Positions 10,573 to 20,554 of a stretch of 64,000 bases of DNA are shown here, piece after piece (position 1 is the stretch's first letter; each line of letters begins with the position of its first letter). Position numbers and translations under genes: made by a program. Source of the DNA: Nepenthes gracilis (lineage: Eukaryota; Streptophyta; Magnoliopsida; Caryophyllales; Nepenthaceae). The stretch spans positions 14,856,037 to 14,920,036 of the forward strand of contig BSYO01000004.1 in NCBI GenBank assembly GCA_033239525.1. Direction: 5' to 3'. The notes under the pieces are model-generated. The model did not search any database, was not told where the DNA came from, and saw nothing but the letters and a program-made list of their open reading frames with translations.

Positions 10573-13200
10573 TTTTTTTTTTTTGGTAAATAAGTGATTT
10601 GGATTAATGGGAGAAAAATTTTACAAGTAATGGTTTTTCTCCAAGTGTTTTTCCGACTTGGGGAAAAACCATAAGTGCTAGGGCATGCCCCGAGCACATT
10701 GACAACGAATGAAACCAACAGAGAAACAAAAATGCTGGTAATCACTCAACACAATCAAAACGCTCCCACTTCAGTAGAGCAATCCCTAAACAAGACATGC
10801 CAATCCATGGGCAATACCAAAAATTGGCACCAGGTAGAGAACGAGTCACCAACTGCTTCAGCATCAACGCCAGAATGGAAATTCGTGCCAGCCATGGGCC
10901 GTCCCTGCTTCCACATGGTGAATCAAAAACGGAAAACCAGCTGCAACGACAGACAGCAGCACCAAAGGGGTCTGCTCCCCCTGCAAATCCAACCTCAGAA
11001 GCAACTCCAAGGCAACAATGTAAACCTCCCCACACATTAAAACACAAGAGCATGCCCTCCTGGTATCAGAATTCACCTGTGCAATATCATCCATCTCGCA
11101 GCTCTACATCACACAGCAGAAGCTCTACAAGAAAGGGCTTCAACAACTCTACATCACCCTTCAAAGAACTCTGAATCATGATGTTGCCCAAAGCATGATG
11201 TTGCCAGCAACCAGCAAATCATCACAAGTAGCTCAGAAGCAGCATCACTCTAGCATCAGCAGGGACCAAATCAGCATTCACAGCATTCAGACTCTGCAAT
11301 TCTCGGTCCTCCATAGAGTACACCTCAGCTTTAGCAAAATACAAGGCTAAAAACCTGCACTCCACATGAGCTTACAGCCACCAACAAACCAGACCAACAT
11401 CAAAATAGTCCAGCACTACATACTGAGCCAGCAGTAAGGTGACTCACGGCATCAGAAAACCACAAGCGCATCCCCATTTCAAGCTACGCTAATTAATGCA
11501 TCAACAGGAGAGCCTACAAATGCATCAGCAAAAGTACACCAGAGAGCTGCACAAACATATACTAATGATCTGCATTCCCTCGAGCTGCTGCACATTAGCA
11601 ACTGCAGCAAGTCCCATACCGCCTCAGCAACAACAAGACACATTGAAGACCAAAATTTTGACACAACACCAATCCAAGTTCAGCAGCGAAACAACAAGAG
11701 AACCCGGCACTTGCTGCGATGTAGAACAAAGACAGAAACAACAAAGCCAAAAGCTCCAAGGGCTGCGCCCAGCAGCTTCACCAAGGGCCAAAGAGTCATA
11801 AGTGGCAATCCAGCTCAGCATCCATTGGCAGGAAGGAGCAAATTCAGTTAAAATTAACCCCACGAGCTGCAGCAGCCATAAGATAGCTCCCCAGCCAAAA
11901 CAACAACTTCAGCCCATTCAGCATCACCAAGCCTTCACAAACGGCAATACAAAAAAGAGGCAGAAACTAGGCCCGAGCCTAGCAATAAAGCAGTAATTCA
12001 AGATAGCTCTCTAAGCACTACAACAGGAGCATAAATGCAGCTCAATCAACACCAGCACCAAAGGGTAGGTACAGGGTATCAGCTCAAACAACCGAACACC
12101 CACCTACTTCAGCCAACAAGCCAGAATTCCATGCCACATACGGCCAGGCATAACCAAAAACCCATAAGATCAATCATCAACAAAATTTATGTACACGAAA
12201 ACAATCCAAACCAAAACCCAACAGCACGGGTCTAGGATCCAGGGGAAGCCATGGGTTTTTTGGATTTTTTCTGTTTTTGAGATTTTGCTGACTGTCAAGG
12301 CTCACCCTCCAAGTCAATGGCCCGGTCTATACAAACCTCAATAGAGGAAGTTAAATGCTCCAGGGCGTACTTCTTGCAAATCCGTTTGATAGAACTAGGT
12401 GTACGGTCTAAATCGCCATCATCAACTGGATTAAGCTTAGCTTCAGGTTGAACTGGAGATTCAGGGGCATCAACAATTCCCAATTGGGAATGCATAGGCA
12501 CCTGATAAACATGCAGAGGGGCATCAGCACCATCATGAGCTTCAAGCCGGTCTACCTCAGCACCATTAGCACCTTCAACTAGGTATAGGCCAGCCAAATG
12601 GCTAGAAGCATCCAAAGGACCCATTGTATAAAACGGGACCTGGAGAGATTGATTGGCAGGGGACAGGGAGGGGCATTGGGTAGAACCACAGTTAGAGCAG
12701 TGATTAGGAGACGTAGGGTGGTAGCCAAGAGCTTCAAGGCGGTCTTCCTTAGAAATAGGTGTGAGACGAGCACTGAAGCTAGGCAAATCAGATTGGTGGA
12801 GACTACGGAGCACAATTTCAACAAAAGAAGGGAGAGGCACTGAGGCCATGGTAGCTTGAGTACTCAACTCTTGCACAGACTCACCAGGGAGAGCGTCGGG
12901 TAATGGAACTTGAGGCACCATACCAGAACCAGCTGAAACTGGGCTTAGAAAATCCGTCATCTCAGTACAAGATTGGTCATGGGATACCATCACATCCCTA
13001 GGAGATGGACGATCCATATTTAGAGCACAAATGCCATCATCTTTGGAATAAGGCTCATCCAATTGGTAGACAACATCCGCAGGAAGGGGGGGAGAAGGAG
13101 AGGCAGAACGGACAGGATTAGTTGCATCCTGCGGAGGGATATAAGGATTCATAACAGAGTCCCCTTGGGCACTAACATCAGGAGTCGGTGACTCTATTTC
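10573..13200 (-). mobile_element. LINE copy on the minus strand, ORF2-less
   Basis: The left end is a T-tract followed by TTGGTAAATAAG and, further in, GCTAGGGCATGCCCCGAGCA. That is the reverse complement of the 3' end of the plus-strand LINE (20100-20232). Moving right come about 1.7 kb rich in CAGCA/GCTGC words, like that LINE's 3' region, and then the 3' part of an open frame (12295 upward). No endonuclease or RT lies between, so this copy lacks ORF2. Its 5' boundary against the plus LINE, about 13190-13240, is uncertain. Confidence 0.65.
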
Positions 13201-13425
13201 TAATTCCCAGTGCCAACCTGCCGGTCCAGAATCCAGCCCGATGGGAGTATCTTGGGTGTCGATTGTTGAGAAGAGGACTATTGGAGGTATGTCTCCCCTC
13301 AAATTTTTCCCTCCTAATTGTCCCGATATGGAGAACATCATTTTAACTCCCCCGCCTGAAGTAATCCAACAGGGTGTGAACCTATGGGGATCCACCCTCG
13401 TTGGATACTTCGATGGAAATCCCAT
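12295..13425 (-). pseudogene. Ser/Pro-rich LINE ORF1-like frame, chimeric N-terminus
   Basis: A 376-codon open frame. About the first 60 codons (13425-13241) are simply the antisense of the plus-strand LINE's DUF4283 region and are not native. The remaining ~315 codons are rich in Ser, Pro, Asp and Val, with one Cys cluster CSNCGSTQCPS and a basic patch SSIKRICKKYALEHL near the end. No catalytic domain is recognised. The position just upstream of a LINE-type 3' tail suggests the C-terminal part of a LINE ORF1 or a related protein. I cannot assign a function. Confidence 0.45.
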
Positions 13426-13850
13426 TCATTATAATGCGGTTAATAATATTACCAGGAAAATTCGGAAGCGTTTTGAGCTACAGCATGTGGCGGGAAACGA
13501 ATTGGGGTTCTTCTTTTTTCACTTCTCTTCAAATTTAATGCTCAATAAATGTCTTGCTAGTTGCCCCTGGACGATTGCTGGCCATCTATTATTCCTTAAG
13601 GAATGGAAGCCGGGTATGGTCCTCTCCTGAGAGGAGCACAAATCATTCCCAACCTGGATCACCATGTCAGGGATTCCAGTTGAATTCTGAACCCCCCTGG
13701 GTTTAAGTTGGATTGCAAGTGCGGTTGGGAAACCTCTATTTCTAGACCCTGTCACCCAAAAATTTGAGCGTATGGGTTTTGCTAGAGTTTGCGTCGAAAT
13801 GGGATCGGCGCCCCCTGCCCGCCATCTATAAGGATCTGTACTAACGGCTA
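13241..13850 (+). pseudogene. LINE ORF1, DUF4283 domain protein (broken)
   Basis: The open part (13241-13630) contains the DUF4283 pattern: LVGYFDGNPIHYNAVNNI, a beta-rich middle with FFFFHFSSN, then CPWTIAGHLLFLKEWKPG. DUF4283 proteins are the nucleic-acid-binding ORF1 products of plant L1 elements. A frameshift near 13625 moves the continuation to another frame, where FPTWITMSGIPVEF, KPLFLDPVTQ and MGFARVCVEM are readable. A Trp in that stretch has become TGA at about 13688. The start at 13241 is the first Met; an open frame extends back to 13193. Confidence 0.8.
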
Positions 13851-13980
13851 CGCAAATCATTAGGATGATCAAATCAGAGAAATTAAAATTGAATATCAAC
13901 ATAAGCCGTCTCGTAGCACCACCTCCGATAAGAGTGGAATTAAGGGTCCCTCAACCAAAACTACCTGGATCCCCAAGCAG

Positions 13981-16900
13981 GTGGAACCCCCTCGGGAGAA
14001 CACCTCCCCCGTCCCCACGAATGTGACTCCATGCAAGAATGGCTATGAATTGGCTGCCTCCTCGGCTCGAGATATTAATCATAAGGTCATATCGACTTCA
14101 AACTCTTTTATGGCCTTACAGGAGGAAGATACTAATGAACCTTTAGACTGCCTGGTTCTAGTCCCAACAGCCCCAACCAGCGGAGCTGGTCCTGAAACTC
14201 CTACCATCCAAGATGTTTCTTCCTCTGAAAAGTCGAATGTCGAGGCCCCGAACGCTCACTCTTTGATATATTGCCTTGACGAAGGAGGCTTTCCGAGTAG
14301 AGTCTCCGAACCCTCCTCCCCCCCTGAATCAAAAAATTCGAATCCCAGCTCTTTTAGGCCTGCACCTGATCCTGATACTACTGTTAAACAATGCCCACCA
14401 CCCAAACCAGAGTCAATGATTATAGCCTCCCTTCGGGCTACATCGAATAAACCTCTTCCACCCGGCAAGCCGATCGCAAGGGTTGAAGCATCCACTAAGA
14501 ATGGGGAGCAAGCTTCCTCTAGGAAAAATAAAAAATCGCGGGGGATTAAAAAATCCCCCCTTCTCCCACCTTCCATGTTTAGCGTTGCCTGCTGGAATGT
14601 GAGGGGACTAAATGGGTTTGTAAAAACCCACGAAGTCAGTAACCTCATTAGCTCCCACAGATGCTGTATTGCTAGTCTGGTTGAAACCAAAGTTGCGGAG
14701 AGGAACTCTCTAAGTGTCTCCGCTAGAATCAGACCAAACTGGTCTTGGATTATGAATTACTCCGCATCATCGAACGGTAGAATATGGGTGGGCTGGGACC
14801 CCCACGTGGCCTCGATTAACATCATCGCCTTGGAGGACCAGGTCATCCATACCGAAGTTCTCTTCCGAGAGGAGAATATCAGTTGCCTCTTGTCCTTCAT
14901 CTACGGCGCCAATTTAGAAAGTCAACGAAGACTTCTATGGGAAAGCCTTCGGTCGATTTCTAATCACCCGGGCAATCTCCCTTGGGCAGCTCTGGGTGAT
15001 TTCAACGCCGTTAGATCCCAGTCCGAGGCTCTGGGTGGTATCTGGCACAACAAAAGCTCGCTTGAACTCGATAATTACCTTAGAGACTGTGATCTTGAGG
15101 ACGTTTGCCATGAAGGTATGCACTATACCAGGAATGATGGTCGGGACTCCCCTCATCGCATATATAGAAAGCTTGATAGAGTTGTCGCCAATGGGAATTG
15201 GATTGACCTCTTCCGCAGGGCCAAAGCCCTTTTCCCCCCAGCCAGACTTTCTGATCACTCGCCCTGTATCCTCCTCCCCTCTGGCGACCCACCAAGAAAA
15301 CACGGGATGTTCCGTTTCAATAATTTCCTCTCCAAATCCCCTCTTTTTCACAATTTGGTTGCCGACGCTTGGAAGGACGACATCGCTGGCACTCCTATGT
15401 TCCGGCTGGTGTCTCGGCTCAAGAAGGTGAAACTGGTTCTGAAAAAGCTTAATGTTCACGAGGGTGATGTCCACGAGGAAGTTATTCGTTCGCGGAACAA
15501 TCTTGAGGTTATCCAAGGCCATGTTCCATCCAATTTTGACTGTTATCAACAGGAGCGTAGATGCAGGGAAGCTTATCGCGCTGCGCTGGCCAAGGAAGTC
15601 GACCTTATCAAGCAAATAGCTAAGATAAGGTGGCTCAAAGAGGGAGATCAATGCAATAAATTCTTCTTCAGGACTGTTAATGGTAACAACAATAAGAATC
15701 GTATTATCTCCCTCCTTGACGACGCTGGGAATCCGACCACTGGAGCTGAACATGTCCAAAATCTGATTGTGAATCATTTCAGCAGGGCTCTTGGGAATGG
15801 ACGCACGTATGGATCGGCTGACGCTGATCGACTGCGCCCGTTCATCCTTCACACTGTGCCTGATTCGCTAATGGGCCCTCTTATTGATCCGGTTAGCGAT
15901 GACGAGATTCGAAAGACGATCTTCTCTATTGGCGACTATCGTGCCCCGGGTCCTGATGGTTTCAGCTGAAATTTTTTTAAGGAATCATGGGAAATTGTAG
16001 GTTCTTCTGTCTGTGAAGCCGTTCGTGATTTCTTCAATCACGGAAGGCTTCTTAAACAGATGAACACTACGATCATTAGCCTGATCCCAAAGATCAAATC
16101 CCCTCGGTTGGTCTCTGACTACCGCCCTATATCATGCTGTAATGTCATCTACAAAGTTATCTCGAAGATCATAGCAAATCGGCTAAAGATGACATTACCT
16201 TTTCTTGTAGATAAGAGCAAAACGGATTTTGTGGCCGGTCGCCATATCAGTGACAACATTCTCCTGGCCCAAGAACTCCTCCATAACTATCATCTCGGTC
16301 ATGATCCACCACGCTGCACTATGAAAATTGACCTCAGAAAGCATACGACTCTGTACATTGGGACTTCATTATTTCTATTCTGACCATTATGAAATTCCCG
16401 CCTAAAATGGTCGGCTGTATTAAGCAATGCATAACTACTCCCTCGTACACTGTCAATATTAATGGGGAAGCGATCGGTTTCTTCAAAGGAGGAAAGGGTC
16501 TTCGTCAAGGCGATCCCATTTCTCCATACCTTTTTGTCCTGGTTATAGAAGCATTGAATGGGATTATTGATTTCAAGGCTTGTAGGAATGAAAAATTCAA
16601 ATTTCACTGGAACTGTGAGGCGTCTCATACTGTAATGCTTGCTTTTGCAGACGACCTTCTCCTCTTTTCTGCGCCGATGCCGACTTGATTCGCATTCTAA
16701 AGGACTGCCTTGAGGAATTCCATTGGCTCTCTAGCCTTTCGGCGAATGTGAACAAGAGCGAAATCTTCATATGCTCTAAAGACCCCTCTCTTCCTTAGAT
16801 TATTGCCGATATTTTGGGGTTCAAGATGGGTTCTCTCCCCATTAGATACCTCGGTGTCCCTCTGATTACCACCAAGCTGTCGGTCCGGGACTGCAATGCT

Positions 16901-18196
16901 CTCACTGAGAAAATTACTCGTCAGATTAAATCATGGAAAAACAGGTGGCTCTCTTTCGGGGGACGATTGCAACTCGTAGCTTCCATTCTCTCGTCCATCC
17001 ACCTTTATTGGGCCTCTACTTTCCTTCTCCCCAAATCCATTCTTAATCAGATTGAATCATTGATGAGGCATTTCCTTTGGAACGGCTCTACAGAAGGAAA
17101 GGCTAATGCAAAGGTTGCCTGGGCTGACATCTGCTACCCGAGGAGTGAAGGAGGATTGGGGCTTAAGAATCTGCAAGCACAAAACAAAGCCCTCATCTGC
17201 AAACTTTTATGACGTATCATAACAAAAGACCCCGAATCGGCTTGGTCTTCATGGATCCACAAGACTAGAATAAAGGATCGATGTATCTGGACCCTAAAAG
17301 TCCTTGATTCAGTTCCGTGGAGTTGGAAAAAGATCATGAAACTCCGTCCCTTTATGTGCTCCCACACTATTAAGATCATTGGTGACGACGTTGATTCTTT
17401 TATTTGGCATGACCACTAGCTCCCCATGGGCCCGCTCACCAAAGTTTGCACGGATCGTATTCGTCTGGTCACGGGTTTATCTTGGGACGCAAAGGTATCT
17501 CAAATAATTAGAGATGATAAATGGGCTTGGCCTAATCCCTATGATCAGGAAGTATCTAGTATTGCAGAAAATTTGCCCCATTACTTCCCCTGTATTGAGC
17601 GTAAAGATTCCGTGAGATGGGATGGGAGCCCAAATGGTATTTTCTCTACTAAGACTGCCTATTTTCTTTTTCACCCCCTCAAGCCCAAACTGAGCTGGAC
17701 AAACTTAGACTGGGGTCCCTTCCACATCTCTGCCCATGCTTTTACTCTTTGGCTGGCTATCAGAGGCAGACTAAACACCACGGACCGAATTCACGGTGTC
17801 CCAATCCTTCCCAAAACTTGTACTCTTTGTGAATTGGATGACGAAAATCATGAACATCTTTTCTTCTCATGTACCTTCTCCCATTCTTTATGGATCACTA
17901 TCCAAAGGAAAGTGGGTTTTCAATGGCCGTATCCCGATTGGCCCCAAAACATAAACTGGGCTGCTCAACAATGGAAAGGAAAGAATCTTCTTGCCCTATC
18001 CAAACGTCTTTCCCTCGCGGCCACTATCTATTTTATATGGAGAGAACAAAATAATCAGATTTTTGAGAAATCCTCCCCTCAGGACTTGGCCCAGTTATGC
18101 TCTCTCATTACAAATGTTGTTCGGGACAAGTTGAAGGCCTCCCTGCCTAGTGCCGGTGGGCTTTCCCTTCCGCTTGCTCGGCTTTGGAATCTATAA
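13981..18196 (+). pseudogene. LINE ORF2: endonuclease, reverse transcriptase, zinc-binding (broken)
   Basis: The first open part (13981-15969, 662 codons) has a Pro/Ser-rich ORF1-type tail (NSFMALQ near codon 40). It then has an APE-like endonuclease with WNVRGLN (codon ~205), ETK (~235), GDFNAV (~339) and SDHSP (~424). After a Trp-to-TGA change at 15967 the RT follows: SLIPKIKSPRLVSDYRPIS, a frameshift at about 16340 in the KAYDS motif, GLRQGDPISPYLFVL, and the FADD catalytic site near 16650. Another shift lies at about 16680, with stops near 16797, 17210 and 17417. The last part (17426-18196) ends with the zinc-binding motif CTLCELDDENHEHLFFSC. Confidence 0.9.
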
Positions 18197-20235
18197 AAAA
18201 AAAAATTTCATAGCGTTTGTGGGGTACCATGTCTAGCTGGGTTCTCCCGCTGTTGCCTTGTCTTATGTCTTTTTCATGGGACCTGTTCTCCCTTATTTTG
18301 TTTTGCTATTCTTCCCTCCTCTGGCGGTCCCTGCGGGGGGCTCTATTTGGAGTTTTTTTTTTGGGGGCCTCCTCCGCTTTTCCCTTCTTTGATTATTTTG
18401 CCCCCAAAAAAAAAAAAAAAAAAAAAAGAAGATTGGATTCCCCCCTTCTCACTGTAGGTTGTGGTTATCCCGAAAAAAAAAAAAAAATTCTGTTCAGTAT
18501 CTCCTTTTCCTCTTGTGGCACGATGTGGATCATCTATTCGGTGGTGGCTACCTGCGGAATATCTTTTGTTGCTCCTTCTGATGATGATGAAGCATCTGGG
18601 TGGCATGTCTTTGTACAGTTTTTGCTCCCCAATTAAATGCACCTTTGCAGGACTTTTCTATGGAAGCTGCTGCAGTTTTTGGGTTACTTGTTGTGGAAGT
18701 TTTACTGTTCCTCTGTATTGCATCTGGGTGGAGTAGCCTGGGATCCCGTTGTCTGGGGTGTTCTAGTGTGATGCATTGCTGTTGATCGGTTTGTTGGTGG
18801 GTATGCACATTGTTTATTGAGATGCAGCTGGTGGTTGTGAAAATTGCCGGCTGATACCATTTCATGGAGTTGAAGCTGCGTCTTTTCTTGGTTTGCTGAT
18901 TGATGCTTATGGTCGTGTATGCATTGTTTCTCCAGCTGATGAGATGAACTTTGACAACTGCTGCTAGTCTGAAACGTGAGTAGATTTAAAGAAAGCGGGG
19001 GCGTGCTCTATGATTCAGATGCTGCTGTGGTCGGATTACCAAGATAAGGATTGGTCGAGCCCGTCCAATGCTTGGCTGATTCTGAAATATTGAAATCCTT
19101 TGAACATTGTTTATTTTGTGCGTTGGCCACAGTTTTAAATGTTCTTATGGGTTCCATTGCCGAACGTGGATTGGTATAGTTGTTCTTCGGTGTGATGCAA
19201 TAAACTATGCTGAAAATGCTATTATGGGATAGTGTCCTGATGCTACTGGTGCGGCTGATACTTTTTGGACTTGCTTCCTTGGTTCCGACAGCACAATCAG
19301 TGGATTGTGGTGCTGAAGACAGTTGTTTGTCCCTTGGAGATTACTGCTGCATTGGTATTGAGGTGCTGAAGAGAAAATGCAGTCTGCTAGTGTCTTCAAG
19401 GTGATATGATGAATTAAACGCTGGTTCTCCTGCTGCTATTTTGGTTGTGGGTTGGTTTGGTATACCAATTGTACTGCTGTGGCGGTGGTTGTGGTGTGGA
19501 TGATCTGGTTTTTGCTGTGCTAATGCCTTGAGTCCCTTGCTGCAACATTGCTGTTATGTAGTGCTGATGCCGTTGCTTTGTTCCCAATCTACTTTTTGCT
19601 GTCGGCTGCTTTTGGCTTATGGGCTTCCATGTCTGATGCCCATGATTTATGACTTCATTTATGTTGCTATGCTGATTTGCTGGCTCCACCGAGTTGTATA
19701 TGATTCTAAGATGTTGGCCACGCTGTAGCAGGCTTGTGGATCTGCTGTCAGCCGATGTGTTGGTGTTGGCCAGGACCTCTACGGATAAGGGATGGGCTGT
19801 TTTTGTTGATGATGTCGGATGATGATGGTGGGTGCTGGGAGTGGCTAGCCTTTGCCCGCTGCCGATGATTCGGTGACTTTTTTGAAGCAGGTGGCTTCTT
19901 TCCTACCCTGGTTTCGAAGGTGAAGTTGGGGCTGAAGCTTCCCATGGCGTCGCTTCTTCGGAGGTTCTTATGCGTCTTTTTTTGTTTTTGAATTTGTATA
20001 GTTGCAGGGCCGGTTAGCTTTCGGTCTTTCTTGGAAATCTCACCTTGGTGAGTTTGTTTTTCTTAAAATTCTGTAACTCGTTTCACGATTTTGTTCATGT
20101 TGATGCTCGGGGTATGCCCTAGCTCGTTGTTCTAAGTCTAAGTTGGCAAAACACTTAGAGTTAGAACATCATTTTTTTGTAACTTTTATTTCATTTAATT
20201 CATTAAACTTACTTACCAAAAAAAAAAAAAAGAAA
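18197..20235 (+). other. LINE 3' region with internal A-tracts
   Basis: About 2 kb after ORF2 with no credible protein. It holds two internal A-tracts (about 18407-18427 and 18474-18487), then a TGCTG/TTGCTG-rich stretch (18650-19950), and ends with GATGCTCGGGGTATGCCCTA and the terminal A-run. The same terminal ~130 bp recur as the truncated insertion at 37533-37677 and, inverted, at 10573. The first A-tract could be an older 3' end followed by a tail acquired from another element. Confidence 0.7.
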
Positions 20236-20289
20236 AGGGGCCTTCTTGGCCAGGCATTTAGAGTCAACATGACCAATCAGATGTCAGCT

Positions 20290-20299
20290 AGCCATGAAT
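20290..20299 (+). repeat. LINE target-site duplication, right copy
   Basis: AGCCATGAAT, identical to 10563-10572. It is separated from the plus LINE's A-tail by about 55 bp (20236-20289) that I cannot assign; these may be the 5' end of the minus-strand LINE. Confidence 0.8.
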
Positions 20300-20540
20300 G
20301 ATATGGCATCTGAATGATCCTGTGTACGTATTGTGAAAAATATTCTGAGGTCTATCTTTTGTATGTCTTGTGCAGGTTATGTTAATTCAGGTTGTTTGTA
20401 TGGTTTTTATCTATTTTTAGAGAAAACTCTATCCAATGTTTTACAAAAATTATTATATTAAATTAATAGTGTTTTAGTTTTATTTGTTAAGTATGATTAT
20501 TGATGGAGGTCATTAGTGGATTATGACCCATTTCGTGATA
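20300..20540 (+). repeat. element I 5' LTR, part 3 (end of U5)
   Basis: Matches 48324-48558 of the 3' LTR (GATATGGCATCTGAATGATC through GGATTATGACCCA). It ends CGTGATA where the 3' LTR has TGTCACA, directly before the primer site. Confidence 0.82.
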
Positions 20541-20542
20541 GA

Positions 20543-20554
20543 TTGTATCAGAGA
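20543..20554 (+). promoter_or_regulatory. primer-binding site of element I
   Basis: TTGTATCAGAGA, two mismatches from the initiator-Met-tRNA site TGGTATCAGAGC, two bases after the LTR. Confidence 0.75.

Larger units (their letters stand above)
13193..20235 (+). mobile_element. plant L1-type LINE, near full length, inactivated
   Basis: Read on the plus strand: ORF1 with a DUF4283 domain (13241-13850), an ORF1 tail joined in frame to the ORF2 endonuclease (13981-15969), RT (15970-17200), and an RT-associated zinc-binding region (17426-18196). A 2-kb 3' region ends in CTTACTTACC plus an A-tract (20221-20232). The order matches plant L1 elements. Several stops and frameshifts kill it, but most of the protein reads clearly, so it is moderately young. 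The 5' end is approximate and no clear TSD of its own was found. Confidence 0.85.

Noticed and set aside
10675..12235. Gln/Ser-rich open frames on the plus strand
   Set aside because: Antisense of the LINE's TGCTG-rich 3' region; low complexity with no conserved motif.
14256..14690. 144-codon minus-strand open frame
   Set aside because: Antisense of the LINE ORF1/ORF2 linker; no independent support.
14935..15852. 305-codon open frame on the minus strand
   Set aside because: Antisense shadow of LINE ORF2 endonuclease/RT, whose plus-strand motifs are unmistakable.
10573..20289. Single LINE with 5' inversion (twin priming)
   Set aside because: Both outer ends are LINE 3' ends with A/T tracts. 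A twin-primed insertion would have only one.
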